Translations under genes and position numbers: made by a program
Shown: one piece after another, positions 36,651 to 43,519 of the stretch
Position numbering within the stretch: the first letter of the stretch is position 1
Layout: each line of letters starts with the position of its first letter
The notes under the pieces: model-generated
What the model saw: only the letters and a program-made list of their open reading frames with translations
Databases searched by the model: none
Told to the model about the DNA's origin: nothing
DNA from: an uncultured Rhodopila sp.
GTDB lineage: Bacteria > Pseudomonadota > Alphaproteobacteria > Acetobacterales > Acetobacteraceae
DNA: 51,274 nucleotides
Assembly: GCA_903932145.1 (NCBI GenBank)
Contig: CAIZFE010000005.1
Location: forward strand, 1-51,274
Direction: 5' to 3'

Positions 36651-37900
36651 AATCCCGCTGGCTGATCCCGGCGTTGATTGCCGTGGCGATCGCCCTGCCG
36701 TGGTGTTTCTACGATTGGGGGCATCACCGGCATGCCGGGTTCTTGCTGTCGATGCTCAGCCAGATGGGCATGATGGTGATCCTGGCATTGTCGTACAACA
36801 TGCTGCTGGGACAGGCGGGACTGTTCTCCCTGTGTCACGCAACGTTCTTCGGCATTGGCGGCTACGCGACAGTGCATCTTCTGAATGCGGTCGGGGCGGG
36901 TGATCTGCCGGTGCCGATGGAACTGATGCCTCTGTTGGCGGGCCTGAGCGGTTTGGCGTTGGCGATTCTGTTCGGGGCGATGGCAACCAAGCAACGGGCG
37001 ACCGCGTTCGCGATGATCACGCTGGGCATCAGCGAATTGATGGCGACGGCTGCCCTGATGTTCCACCATTTCTTTGGCGGCGAGGGCGGCGTCACCACCA
37101 ACCGCATGATCGAGAACAGCCTGTTCGGGCTGACCTATGCCTCCGGTCTTCAGGTTTATTATCTGATTTTGGCATGGACCGTGCTGGCCACGGGGCTGAT
37201 GTATTACCTGACGCTGACACCGCTGGGCCGCATGGCGAACGCCACACGAGATAACTTCGAGCGGGCGCAGTTCATTGGTTACGATCCGCGGATGGTGCGG
37301 TTTTTACAGTTCGCTCTGTCGGGTTTCTTCGCCGGAATCGGCGGCGGCCTGTATGCGATCACGTATGAGATTGTAACCTTCGACGCCCTGGCAGCACCGC
37401 TGTCAGCGAACGCCTTGCTGATGGCATATATTGGCGGCACGACGGTGTTCGGCGGACCAATCCTGGGGGCGATCCTGATCACGCTGCTACAGAGCGGGGT
37501 CAGCCTGCTGTCAAACTCCTGGCTGGTTTATGTCGGGGTGATGTTCATTGCGATGGTGATCTTCGCGCCCACCGGGTTGGCGGGGATCATCAAGGCGCAC
37601 GGCCCCATTCGGCATTCTGGTCGACTTGGAAGTTTGGTCGTGCCGTATCTGCGGTTGGTGATTCCGTCCCTGGGGCTGCTGTTGGGTTTCGTCGGGATTG
37701 TGGAGCTGATGTCGTTCCTGACAATCGGCGCCGCGCAGGGCCGGAAATTGGTGCTGTTCGGCGGGCCGGTCGATGTCCACGCCGCGCTGCCATGGGTGAT
37801 TTCGTGCGGATCGTTGATACTGGGTGCGCTATGGCTGCGAATTGAGGCTGCCGGCTTCCACCGCATCTGGGAAAACCTGACGGCGGAGGTGCGGCGATGA
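36647..37900 (+). CDS. ABC transporter permease LivM-type, with C-terminal extension
   Basis: A 417-residue permease with LivM landmarks: LALSYNMLLGQAGLFSLCHATFFGIGGY near residues 45-72 and YIGGTTVFGGPILGA near 263. Typical LivM proteins are about 320-350 residues. Here ~100 extra residues follow from ~320, with two more hydrophobic stretches (VIPSLGLLLGFVGIVELM, and VISCGSLILGALWL) and a short tail. The extra part has no recognised domain. It overlaps livG by 4 bases. Confidence 0.9.
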   Translation: MKSRWLIPALIAVAIALPWCFYDWGHHRHAGFLLSMLSQMGMMVILALSYNMLLGQAGLFSLCHATFFGIGGYATVHLLNAVGAGDLPVPMELMPLLAGLSGLALAILFGAMATKQRATAFAMITLGISELMATAALMFHHFFGGEGGVTTNRMIENSLFGLTYASGLQVYYLILAWTVLATGLMYYLTLTPLGRMANATRDNFERAQFIGYDPRMVRFLQFALSGFFAGIGGGLYAITYEIVTFDALAAPLSANALLMAYIGGTTVFGGPILGAILITLLQSGVSLLSNSWLVYVGVMFIAMVIFAPTGLAGIIKAHGPIRHSGRLGSLVVPYLRLVIPSLGLLLGFVGIVELMSFLTIGAAQGRKLVLFGGPVDVHAALPWVISCGSLILGALWLRIEAAGFHRIWENLTAEVRR

Positions 37901-38640
37901 CCGCACTGACCCTGCGCAATGTGCGCAAGAATTTTGGCGCCACGGAAATTATCCGGGGTGTCACGTTGGATATTGCTCCGGGCGAGCGTCATTGCATCAT
38001 CGGCCCGAATGGCGCTGGCAAGACGACCTGCTTCAACCTGATCAGCGGACGGTTTCCGATTACGTCGGGAGAAATCCTGCTGAATGGCGAACGTATCGAC
38101 ACGCTGCCCCCTCACAAGATCAACCGCATGGGGCTGTCGCGCAGCTTCCAGATCACCTCGATCTTCCAACGCCTGTCTGTGTTTGAGAACCTACGCTGTG
38201 CGCTGCTGTGGAGCCGCGGTTACCGGTATTCGTTCTGGTCCCCGCTATGGCGCCAAAAGGCGTTGAACGAAGCGGCAGAGGTTTTGCTGGAAGATCTGAA
38301 CCTGAGCGCCCGCCGCGATATTCTGGCCGGTTTATTGTCCTATGCCGAACAACGGGCGTTGGAGATCGGGATGACGATCGCTGGCGGCGCGTCCGTGGTT
38401 CTATTGGACGAGCCAACCGCCGGGATGAGCAATACTGAAACGGATTATGCGATGGCACTGATCCGCCGGGTGACGGCGGGGAAGACGCTGTTGATGGTGG
38501 AGCACGACATGAAGGTCGTGTTCGATCTGGCCGACACCATTACGGTTCTGGTGTATGGGCAGGTCATCGCCTCCGGCCCTCCGGTTGAGGTTCGGGCCAA
38601 TCGAGCGGTGCAGGAAGCGTATCTGGGGGCTCTGGAATGA
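37897..38640 (+). CDS. ABC transporter ATP-binding protein LivG-type
   Basis: A 247-residue ATPase. Walker A is GPNGAGKTT (residues ~37-45), Walker B VVLLDEPTAGMS, and the signature reads LSYAEQRALEIG, where LivG proteins usually have LSYGEQ. It energises import with LivF. It overlaps livF by 4 bases, so the operon is tightly coupled. Confidence 0.93.
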   Translation: MTALTLRNVRKNFGATEIIRGVTLDIAPGERHCIIGPNGAGKTTCFNLISGRFPITSGEILLNGERIDTLPPHKINRMGLSRSFQITSIFQRLSVFENLRCALLWSRGYRYSFWSPLWRQKALNEAAEVLLEDLNLSARRDILAGLLSYAEQRALEIGMTIAGGASVVLLDEPTAGMSNTETDYAMALIRRVTAGKTLLMVEHDMKVVFDLADTITVLVYGQVIASGPPVEVRANRAVQEAYLGALE

Positions 38641-39338
38641 TGATGCTGGAGGTCCGGGATCTGCATGCCTATTACGGGCAGAGCCATATTCTGCACGGGA
38701 TCGATTTGGATGTGGGCGAGGGCGAAATCGTCTCGTTGTTAGGCCGCAATGGGGTCGGGCGCTCGACAACGTGCAAGGCGATCATGGGATTGGTGGCGCC
38801 GCAGGGGCGGGTGACGTTTCGCGGGCGGCAGTTGGCCGGCCTGCGCAGCGATCTGATTGCCCGTGCGGGCCTTGGCTATGTGCCGGAGGACCGGCAGGTT
38901 TTCCCGACGTTGAGTGTGCGGCAGAACCTGGAGCTTGGGTTGAAGCGCGCGGGTCGGTTTGGGCGTTGGACGTTCGACGATGTGTTCCGGCTGTTTCCCA
39001 ACCTCGCGGCTCGGCAGAACAATCCGGCCGGCGTGCTGTCGGGCGGCGAGCAGCAGATGCTGACGATGTGCCGCACCCTGATGGGCGATCCGGACCTGAT
39101 CCTGATCGATGAGCCGACCGAAGGGTTAGCTCCGTTACTGGTCGAACAGGTGGGCGTGTTGCTGGCGGAGATCGCCGGGCGTGGGGTTTCGATCCTGCTG
39201 GTCGAGCAAAAACTGACGATCGCGCTGAGGATTTCGAAGCGGCTGTATGTGATGGGGCATGGACAGATCGTGTTCGAGGGGTCGCCGGCCGATCTGGCGG
39301 CGAATGCTGGTATCCGGCAGGAGTGGCTGGAAGTTTGA
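38637..39338 (+). CDS. ABC transporter ATP-binding protein LivF-type, Walker A Lys replaced
   Basis: A 233-residue ATPase of the LivF type. Signature LSGGEQQML and Walker B LILIDEPTEGLAP are intact. Walker A reads GRNGVGRST: the invariant Lys is Arg (codon CGC). In most ABC ATPases this change abolishes ATP hydrolysis, so the site may be inactive, leaving LivG to drive the cycle; some LivF subfamilies may tolerate it. The rest of the protein is intact and the reading frame shows no decay. It starts with three Met codons overlapping the livG stop and ends 7 bp from the convergent oxygenase. Confidence 0.9.
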   Translation: MMMLEVRDLHAYYGQSHILHGIDLDVGEGEIVSLLGRNGVGRSTTCKAIMGLVAPQGRVTFRGRQLAGLRSDLIARAGLGYVPEDRQVFPTLSVRQNLELGLKRAGRFGRWTFDDVFRLFPNLAARQNNPAGVLSGGEQQMLTMCRTLMGDPDLILIDEPTEGLAPLLVEQVGVLLAEIAGRGVSILLVEQKLTIALRISKRLYVMGHGQIVFEGSPADLAANAGIRQEWLEV

Positions 39339-39345
39339 CCTTGCG

Positions 39346-40374
39346 TTATTTTGATACCGGTTCATGTCCTTTCTGATGGAAGTAATTCTTGCGATAAAAA
39401 TCCTTGACCAGATCTCCGTAAACCGCGGGTTCATACCGAGCGGGATTGTCGGCTGAGACGCAGGTCGGCAGACAGGTGATCGTCGAGGCGGGATTGGGAC
39501 TGTGAAAGAACGCGATCGAGTATCGATCCGTTCCGGACTCGTTGATCACGCCGTGCGGTGTGGAGAGGAAGCGGTCGTTGGACCAACGGCGCATCATATT
39601 GCCGAGGTTGATCAGGAATGTTCCGGGAATGACGGGTGGCGCGAACCACTCGCCGGAGGGTAGGCGGACGGCGAGGCCAGGGACGTCGGTTCTTGCCAGC
39701 GCGGTCATGAAACTGTTGTCGGTGTGCGGGGCGGTGCCGAAGGTATTGTCCGAAACGTCCTCCTGGGGTGGGTAGTGGAGGAAACGTAGGTTGATATGTT
39801 CCTCGTTGGCGAAGAATGGCGCGAAGTGGTCGGGCAGCAGGTCCAACGCGACCGCGAAACCGGGGATCATGCGGGTGCACATCGCGCGCAGGGTCTCGAA
39901 GTAGGCCGTCATCGGCGCCCGGATGTCCGGAAGGGATTCGGGCCATTGGTTTTGGCCCCGTAGCGGTGTGCCGGCGATAACGTCTGGATGATCGGCGGCG
40001 CGGTCGTGGCTGATGAAGAAGCTTTCGTTTTGATTGGGTTTTGTCGCCTTGTGGACTGTCGATGCGGCCTGCACCGAGGCGTTCATTGGCATGTAGCCGA
40101 TGTTGTTCTCGTTCAGTTGGATTTTCAGCTTTTCTGCCAACGGCAACGCGTGGAAGCGGCGGGAGGCGGCGAAGGCCTCGTCGATGACGCGCTGCGGGAC
40201 GCCGTGATTGGCCGCGTAGAAGAAGCCGATCTCCTGACAGGCGTGGCGTAAGTGTTGCGCCAGTTTTTCCAGAGCTCCAGGTTCTCCCGCGAAGTATGGA
40301 CCGAAGTCTATCACCGGAATCAGGTGCGAGACTGACTCCGGGTCCTTGACCGCTTGTTGCTTGAAGAGGTGCAT
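39346..40374 (-). CDS. 2-oxoglutarate/Fe(II) dioxygenase, isopenicillin-N-synthase-like
   Basis: A 342-residue oxygenase. It has the N-terminal VIDFGPYFAG and the YAANHGVP segment typical of the family, the iron ligands in APHTDNSFMTAL (His, Asp), a second His in STPHGVI, and the 2-oxoglutarate-binding Arg-x-Ser in DRYSIAFF. The substrate is unknown. The frame continues far upstream, but the ATG at 40372-40374 gives a normal-length protein. It is convergent with livF (7 bp) and divergent from the TauD-type gene (90 bp). Confidence 0.85.
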   Translation of the reverse strand: MHLFKQQAVKDPESVSHLIPVIDFGPYFAGEPGALEKLAQHLRHACQEIGFFYAANHGVPQRVIDEAFAASRRFHALPLAEKLKIQLNENNIGYMPMNASVQAASTVHKATKPNQNESFFISHDRAADHPDVIAGTPLRGQNQWPESLPDIRAPMTAYFETLRAMCTRMIPGFAVALDLLPDHFAPFFANEEHINLRFLHYPPQEDVSDNTFGTAPHTDNSFMTALARTDVPGLAVRLPSGEWFAPPVIPGTFLINLGNMMRRWSNDRFLSTPHGVINESGTDRYSIAFFHSPNPASTITCLPTCVSADNPARYEPAVYGDLVKDFYRKNYFHQKGHEPVSK

Positions 40375-40464
40375 CGTAGCCTCCCTGAAATCCCTCCCTG
40401 GATATAAGCACCTTGACGGCGGGGCGGGTAGGGCCTGGAATTTGACCCCAGGGAGGGACAGTTC

Positions 40465-41295
40465 ATGGTCCAGATACGTCAGGTCGGCCCGAACATTGGG
40501 GTCGAGGTTTCGGGTGTTGATTTGCGGACGCTGGATGCGGCGGGATTCGCGCCAATCTACCAGGCATGGCTGGATCACAACGTTTTGGTGGTGACCGGCC
40601 AGGACCTGACAATCCAGGAATTTTTGGATTACAGCCGGCGCTTCGGCACGGTGTCGCCGCACCCGTCGAAGAGCACGCGGCACCCGGATATGCCCGAGAT
40701 CACCATGCTGGGGACCGGAAAGTTCAATGCAGACGGGACGCTGAACCAGGCGATCTACCGGCGTGGGGCGGAGGGTTGGCACACCGACGGCGCTTATGAC
40801 GACGTACCGTTCAAGGCGACTCAGCTTTATGCTTTGGCCATCCCGGATACTGGTGGCGACACGCTGTTTGCCAGTGGATACGCGGCGTATGAAGCGATGC
40901 CGCAACGGTTGAAAGAGCGGCTGGACGGGGTGCTGGGGGCGTTTACGTATGGCGGGCGCAGCAAATCCCAGGCGTTGTTGAACCCGGAGGACCGGGACCG
41001 GACTCCGGCGATGCACCCGATTATCCGCACGCACAGCGAAACGGGACGACAATCGCTTTACTTCGATCCCGGTAAGATTTTGTATATTCAAGGGGCGGAG
41101 ACAGCGGAAAGCGATGCGCTGATCGAAGAACTGACGGCGTTGATGATCCAGCCGGAGGGGCAGTATCGGCACAAATGGCAGGTCGGGGATGTGGTGATCT
41201 GGGATAACCGGTGTTCCTATCACAAAGCGGCCGGAGATTATCCCCCGGAGCAGGACCGGATTCACTGGCGCACGTCGATCAAGGAATGGGCTTAG
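40465..41295 (+). CDS. TauD/TfdA-family dioxygenase
   Basis: A 276-residue Fe(II)/2-oxoglutarate dioxygenase of the TauD/TfdA family, which hydroxylates sulfonates, phenoxy acids or related compounds. The HxD pair is in WHTDGAY, the distal His in SYHKAAGDYPPE and the 2-oxoglutarate Arg in RIHWRTSI. The N-terminal GPNIGVEVSGVDLRTL is typical. GGGAGGGA precedes the ATG. Divergent from a second oxygenase and beside an ABC importer, it plausibly degrades an imported compound. The exact substrate is unknown. Confidence 0.87.
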   Translation: MVQIRQVGPNIGVEVSGVDLRTLDAAGFAPIYQAWLDHNVLVVTGQDLTIQEFLDYSRRFGTVSPHPSKSTRHPDMPEITMLGTGKFNADGTLNQAIYRRGAEGWHTDGAYDDVPFKATQLYALAIPDTGGDTLFASGYAAYEAMPQRLKERLDGVLGAFTYGGRSKSQALLNPEDRDRTPAMHPIIRTHSETGRQSLYFDPGKILYIQGAETAESDALIEELTALMIQPEGQYRHKWQVGDVVIWDNRCSYHKAAGDYPPEQDRIHWRTSIKEWA

Positions 41296-41655
41296 GTGGA
41301 GCAGCTTGACCGATCCGCACCGATTGACCTGTGAAACGTGCGGGGTCCTTGAAGCCGCTGTCAGTCGGTCTCCGCATGACGGCATGACGCGGCCGTCTGG
41401 TGGGCCGGGACTTGATCCAATAGCGGGTCTCTCCGATTGAACCAATGTTTGCCGGGTGATGCCCCCGTGTTGTCGAGGCGAAAATTTTTCGTGTGATTCG
41501 AAAATCGTGCCGCATCGTTAACTCATTGTTAGTCATTATTGTGTATCCAGTGCGCCAGCCGCTGGCGTCCGACGCCTCTGTTTTCGACCCGGCGCAGAGT
41601 TGTCTTCTATTGCCGAGATTGGTGGGTTATGATCCCGCTATAAAGGATGGTTGAA
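41296..41655. other. 360-bp intergenic region before a small-gene cluster
   Basis: No gene is supported here. Around 41481-41520 the DNA is AT-rich and contains CGAAAA-T-TTTTCG, an inverted repeat. A promoter for the small-gene cluster that begins at 41656 is expected in 41500-41640, but I see no convincing -35/-10 pair. No tRNA or repeat was recognised. Confidence 0.5.
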
Positions 41656-41862
41656 ATGGCCGCGTCGAGATCCGCAACTGCGTGTTCCAAGGCTGCTCTT
41701 TCGGCGGCCCCCAAGAAGGTGCCGGTCGCGACGATGGCGGCGCGCGCGCGGGCGGTCTCTACCGCGGACAGCCGCAAGATCGCGGCAATGCTGCGTGAAA
41801 TCCAGATCGACGGAGAGGCGTTATCCGCTCAAATAGAGCGGCTGCGCCATCGTTTTCTGTAA
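41656..41862 (+). CDS. Hypothetical small protein
   Basis: A 68-residue Ala/Arg-rich protein. The N-terminal part is low-complexity (SRSATACSKAALSAAPKK); the C-terminal half could form an amphipathic helix (DSRKIAAMLREIQIDGEALSAQIERLRHRF). The ATG at 41656 is preferred over one at 41647 because AAAGGA lies 8 bases before it. It is 4 bp before the next small frame. No family recognised. Confidence 0.5.
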   Translation: MAASRSATACSKAALSAAPKKVPVATMAARARAVSTADSRKIAAMLREIQIDGEALSAQIERLRHRFL

Positions 41863-41866
41863 GCCG

Positions 41867-42037
41867 GTGGGCGGCACGCGACCGAGCGAAATCGTCCTGA
41901 CCATTCAGGCGGTGAAGCATATGCAGGCCGAACTCAAAAGCCTCGCCACCGTGGTCGAGGCAATCGGCGAACGGCTCGGTCAGGTTGAGGTTCGGCTCGA
42001 CTTGCCCGACGACGATACTGACCGTGGCGTCCGTTGA
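41867..42037 (+). CDS. Hypothetical 56-residue protein, GTG start
   Basis: A short frame begins with GTG, 4 bp after the preceding gene, and ends in a TGA that overlaps the TTG start of the next gene. The product is helical and amphipathic: IVLTIQAVKHMQAELKSL, then VVEAIGERLGQVEVRLDLP, then an acidic tail. The overlap with its neighbour supports a translated unit. Too short to assign. Confidence 0.5.
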   Translation: MGGTRPSEIVLTIQAVKHMQAELKSLATVVEAIGERLGQVEVRLDLPDDDTDRGVR

Positions 42038-42339
42038 ACGAGACCACCCCGGCCGGCTGGCCACCCGGCGTCACGCCCATCGGGATCAAAGACCTCGATA
42101 AGCTCGGTCTGAATGCGCGGAACCAACTGTTCTGGGACGGCAAGCGGATCGAGGTTCGCAACCGCCTTGACCTGACACGGTATCAGAAGGTTGTCGCCGT
42201 CGCGGTATCCGTGTTTGCGGTGCTGGGGGCGATGGGCGGGTTCGTGACCGGCTTTAACAACGCCTCGGTCTTCCTGTGCGCGCGGGATATAAGCTGGTTG
42301 AGTTGCCCGGTTCAGGTGGGTTTGCCCGCTTTGAAGTGA
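42034..42339 (+). CDS. Hypothetical single-pass membrane protein, TTG start
   Basis: A 101-residue protein with an N-terminal soluble part (PAGWPPGVTPIGIKDLDKLGL) and one hydrophobic segment near residues 52-70 (VVAVAVSVFAVLGAMGGFV), then a Cys-containing tail. The TTG start at 42034 overlaps the stop of the previous frame, which suggests coupling. It may work with the helical proteins upstream; function unknown. Confidence 0.5.
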   Translation: MNETTPAGWPPGVTPIGIKDLDKLGLNARNQLFWDGKRIEVRNRLDLTRYQKVVAVAVSVFAVLGAMGGFVTGFNNASVFLCARDISWLSCPVQVGLPALK

Positions 42340-42450
42340 TCGGGGGGCTGCCGATCTGGGCTTGTAAGTCCCGTAAACAATGTAAGCATAACAAATTTTT
42401 CGGCAGACAAATAAGGCGGACTGCCAGCACTTCTCACAGCGTAGTATTCA

Positions 42451-42771
42451 TTGGATAACAAACCAGTTGTTTTTTCTGGTATCCCCAGTTTGGGCTACGG
42501 CGATAAGGTGACCGTTGCAGGAAAATGGGCTGGCGAATTCCAAGCCTACGCTCTAAGAAATGAATCCACAGGTGTCTTATACCCCGCCTCCACCATTCTG
42601 ATGACAATTTTCATGATATTGTTTTCAATCATTTCCATACCAGGAATTACGATGATATCGAGTGCCTCCGGATGGATCTGGATCGCCATCTGCGGGGGAT
42701 TGGTTTACCGGTGCCGCGCTTGGCGAAGACAATTAATCAAAGCAAACGCACGACTAAAGGTAACCGCCTAA
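42451..42771 (+). CDS. Hypothetical AT-rich membrane protein, possibly truncated
   Basis: A 106-residue frame with a TTG start in a stretch noticeably more AT-rich than its surroundings. Residues ~1-43 are soluble (IPSLGYGDKVTVAGKWAGEF). Two hydrophobic segments follow (ILMTIFMILFSIISIPGITM and GWIWIAICGGLVY). The composition suggests a different origin. With no ribosome site and only a TTG start, it could be the 3' part of a longer gene. Confidence 0.4.
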   Translation: MDNKPVVFSGIPSLGYGDKVTVAGKWAGEFQAYALRNESTGVLYPASTILMTIFMILFSIISIPGITMISSASGWIWIAICGGLVYRCRAWRRQLIKANARLKVTA

Positions 42772-42832
42772 CATCCGCGCGTGCCTCACTCACGCTGAAA
42801 GATCATGGTCGCAGGCACAAACGCATTCGAAG

Positions 42833-43129
42833 TCAGATCCGGTTCGGAATGTCGGCGGCCTCATGATAAACGCCGGCAATCATCGGGGCTTCCCAGGTCA
42901 AATATGCAATCCAATAGGATTCTTTCTTGATCCACCGAAATCCCAGGCTCGCCAAACCCGGATACGGCCGAGGCGCCGGAAGGCCAGAGTCGGGAGACCG
43001 GACAATCCGTTCGCTGGCGCGTTCCATCGCGGCGAGCAGATTCTCTGCCGCCTGCATTCGGTCCAATTCCTCGAAATAGGCCACGAGTCCTTTGATTTGG
43101 GCGCCAGCGCGTGGACTGACAGCAATCAC
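42833..43129 (-). CDS. ParE/RelE-type toxin
   Basis: A 98-residue protein with the ParE/RelE fold pattern: MIAVSPRAGAQIKGLVAYFE, a central ERASERIVRSPDSGLPAPRPYPG loop, and the C-terminal beta strands RWIKKESYWIAYLTW and IAGVYHEAADIP. ParE toxins inhibit gyrase, RelE toxins cut mRNA; I cannot separate them here. The start overlaps the upstream antitoxin by 4 bases (ATGA). Confidence 0.75.
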   Translation of the reverse strand: MIAVSPRAGAQIKGLVAYFEELDRMQAAENLLAAMERASERIVRSPDSGLPAPRPYPGLASLGFRWIKKESYWIAYLTWEAPMIAGVYHEAADIPNRI

Positions 43130-43302
43130 GCCTTTTGGTCGGTGTGCGCTTCCTGTCGTCGCGCCCCCATACGGGCGATGCTGGCTCGCAACTCGTCAAG
43201 GATCGGCTCCAACGGTTCAGTCTGACCAGCCTCAATCTCCGCCTTGCTTTGCGCGAGAGAAGCAAGCCAACCGGCCGGGATGTGATCCTCGATCATGTCC
43301 AT
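43126..43302 (-). CDS. Antitoxin partner of the ParE/RelE-type toxin
   Basis: A small protein of 56-58 residues. Two ATGs in frame (43302 and 43296) are possible. It has IPAGWLASLAQSKAEIEAGQ, then LEPILDELRASIARM and a polar tail, a pattern seen in short antitoxins next to ParE toxins. The frame opens further upstream but that part does not look coding. It precedes the toxin with a 4-base overlap. Confidence 0.65.
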   Translation of the reverse strand: MDMIEDHIPAGWLASLAQSKAEIEAGQTEPLEPILDELRASIARMGARRQEAHTDQKA

Positions 43303-43359
43303 GGGTGCCACAGTAAGCAGGACGCTGGCAGATTTCCAGCCAATTCGACGGGACAGGGC

Positions 43360-43430
43360 CGGGCTTGGGGCAGCCAGCCACGACTGCGGTGCCAATCGAA
43401 GCAAAGTCGTGACTGGCCGGTCCAAGCCCG
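43360..43430 (+). repeat. Long imperfect inverted repeat upstream of argS
   Basis: Two arms of 26 bases face each other around a 19-base loop. Outer CGGGCTTGG (43360-43368) pairs with CCAAGCCCG (43422-43430). Inner CCAGCCACGACT (43374-43385) pairs with AGTCGTGACTGG (43405-43416) with one mismatch. The 5 bases between have two pairs and a G-T wobble. It sits between the divergent toxin-antitoxin pair and argS, 90 bp before the argS start. It could be an attenuator-like leader, a terminator or a small mobile repeat. Confidence 0.55.
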
Positions 43431-43519
43431 ATCATCACGTGGGGAGGAACCGGGCCGCCCATCACCCCCGCCCCAACAACCATCGACCCGCACCCCCAAC
43501 CCGCGCTAATACCCCGCCC

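Noticed and set aside
42276..42458. 60-codon frame between the small membrane proteins
   Set aside because: Overlaps the C-terminal part of the 101-residue gene in another frame, with no ribosome site or recognisable features.
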